NCBI GenBank assembly: GCA_024638355.1 | Contig: JAHEKO010000011.1 | Coordinates: forward strand, 4,744-20,180 | DNA: 15,437 nt | Direction: 5' to 3' | From: Acidobacteriota bacterium | Lineage (GTDB): Bacteria; Acidobacteriota; Thermoanaerobaculia; Multivoradales; JAHEKO01 | Part shown: positions 14,664 to 15,437 of the stretch, in pieces | Layout of the letters: each line of letters opens with the position of its first letter | How positions within the stretch are numbered: the first letter of the stretch is position 1 | Position numbers and translations under genes: made by a program | Notes under the pieces: generated by a model | The model's input: only the letters and a program-made list of their open reading frames with translations | What the model was told of the DNA's origin: nothing | Databases searched by the model: none

Positions 14664-14691
14664 AGTCTACACGGGCAATCGACGCCGTCAC
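14664..14691 (-). promoter_or_regulatory. Probable egtB promoter
   Basis: On the minus strand, GTGACG (14691-14686) and TAGACT (14669-14664) each match four of six consensus bases and are 16 bp apart. The start would be near 14657, about 15 bases before the egtB ATG, with GGAGGAG between. Confidence 0.5.
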
Positions 14692-14709
14692 GCCGCCCGA
14701 ACTTTCGAC

Positions 14710-14738
14710 TTCTCAGCCCACCCGGGCGGTGCTAGCCT
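14710..14738 (+). promoter_or_regulatory. Tentative promoter of the S10 peptidase gene
   Basis: TTCTCA (14710-14715) and TAGCCT (14733-14738), 17 bp apart, with TGC before the -10. The ATG follows only 7 bases after the -10, so the mRNA would be leaderless, which agrees with the absence of any ribosome-binding sequence. The -35 match is weak. Confidence 0.35.
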
Positions 14739-14745
14739 GACCCCC

Positions 14746-15437
14746 ATGGCGAAGCTCCCCCACCGAAAGATTGCGCCCGCGACCGGCTGGATCGCACTTC
14801 TCACGCTCCTTGGCGCGCTCCCCGCCGTCGCGCAGGAAGCCGATCGAAGCGAGATGGGAGCCGAAGAGGAGCGGAGGATCGAGCTTCCCGAGCGGCGGCT
14901 TCCGCCCGACATGACGATCACCCGGACCGCGGAGGTGACGATCCGCGGCAAGCGCGTGCCCTATCGCGTGATCACCGGAACGCAGCCGGTCTACGGCGAG
15001 GACGGCGTCGCCATCGCGGCCCTCCACTACACCTATTACGAGCGCACCGGCGTCGACGACACCACGCGGCGCCCCCTCTTCATCTCCTTCAACGGCGGCC
15101 CCGGCTCCGGCTCGCTCTGGATGCACCTCGGCTACACCAGCCCGAAGCAGCTGGTGATCGACGACGAGGGCTTCCCCGTCCAGCCCTACGGCGTGCGCGA
15201 CAATCCGCACTCGATCCTCGACGTCGCCGACATCGTCTACGTCAACCCGGCCAACACCGGGTTCTCGCGGGTGCTCGACGACGAGATCGATCGCGAGGTC
15301 TTCTTCGGCGTCGAAGCCGACATCGCCTATCTCGCCGACTGGATCAACGTGTTCGTCTCGCGCCAGGGCCGCTGGCGCTCGCCCAAGTACCTGATCGGCG
15401 AGAGCTACGGCACGACGCGCGTGTCGGGCCTCGCCGG
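14746..15437 (+). CDS. Exported S10 serine carboxypeptidase-like protein, N-terminal part (3' end beyond window)
   Basis: The first 230 residues are visible. A signal peptide (hydrophobic core about 13-26, likely cleavage after AVAQ, residue 30) indicates export. The family S10 serine carboxypeptidase signature follows: FNGGPGSGSLWMHLG (115-129, oxyanion-hole loop), DNPHSILDVADIVYVNPANTG (152-172) and the nucleophile elbow GESYGTTR with Ser220. The Asp and His of the triad would lie beyond the window edge. Enzymes of this family remove C-terminal amino acids in the periplasm or outside, optimally at acid pH; the substrate is unknown. No ribosome site precedes the ATG. It is divergent from egtB across a 104-bp gap. 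Confidence 0.9.
   Translation, partial: MAKLPHRKIAPATGWIALLTLLGALPAVAQEADRSEMGAEEERRIELPERRLPPDMTITRTAEVTIRGKRVPYRVITGTQPVYGEDGVAIAALHYTYYERTGVDDTTRRPLFISFNGGPGSGSLWMHLGYTSPKQLVIDDEGFPVQPYGVRDNPHSILDVADIVYVNPANTGFSRVLDDEIDREVFFGVEADIAYLADWINVFVSRQGRWRSPKYLIGESYGTTRVSGLA

Noticed and set aside
1..15437. CRISPR arrays, tRNA or rRNA genes, insertion sequences, phage genes
   Set aside because: I saw no regularly spaced repeats, cloverleaf-like segments, transposase motifs or terminal repeats. The gene set looks chromosomal apart from the toxin-antitoxin pair.

Overview
This 15.4 kb window comes from a GC-rich, Gram-negative-type bacterium. Signal peptides, a lipoprotein and an outer-membrane-type beta-barrel protein point to a two-membrane cell. 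Gene style and content (NosD-like beta-helix protein, S10 peptidase, short intergenic regions with near-leaderless promoters) would fit an Acidobacteriota-like or similar soil/sediment lineage. That assignment is an impression from gene content, not a measured placement. I see no tRNA, rRNA, CRISPR array, insertion sequence or phage gene.

Layout. (1) 1-2840, minus strand: an ammonium uptake and assimilation operon, amtB - PII (glnK-like) - gltB, with a 4-bp stop/start overlap and then a 10-bp gap. gltB runs off the left edge. A near-consensus promoter lies upstream (2897-2925), next to three copies of an ATTGGCG motif. (2) 3126-4508, minus: a secreted beta-helix protein, followed by a hairpin and preceded by further ATTGGCG copies. 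(3) 4758-6887, minus: a 709-residue Cys/Trp/Tyr-rich protein of unknown family with transthyretin-like sandwich motifs, ended by a strong 12-bp terminator hairpin. (4) 7257-8999, plus: a 580-residue lipoprotein with one c-type haem motif, divergent from (3) and convergent with (5). (5) 9009-11559, minus: an aminotransferase and family III CoA-transferase pair, 4 bp apart. (6) 11628-12378, plus: a VapBC-type toxin-antitoxin pair with an AbrB-fold antitoxin and a PIN toxin, and a perfect inverted repeat inside its promoter. (7) 12455-14641, minus: egtB (ergothioneine C-S bond formation) followed 15 bp later by a beta-barrel-like outer-membrane protein. (8) 14746 to the right edge, plus: the N-terminal part of an exported S10 serine carboxypeptidase-like protein.

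How the genes work together. AmtB, PII and GltB form a coherent ammonium-to-glutamate module. Its PII has a divergent T-loop: the usual uridylylated Tyr51 is Val and Gln39 is Glu. The aminotransferase/CoA-transferase pair suggests amino-acid or 2-oxoacid metabolism through a CoA thioester, with substrate unknown. The toxin-antitoxin pair looks self-contained, but its operator also overlaps the probable promoter of the aminotransferase.

The least explained material is the 709-residue protein, the haem-motif lipoprotein divergent from it, and the ATTGGCG motif shared by the amtB and beta-helix upstream regions. I do not see a clear-cut new defence or biosynthetic system.
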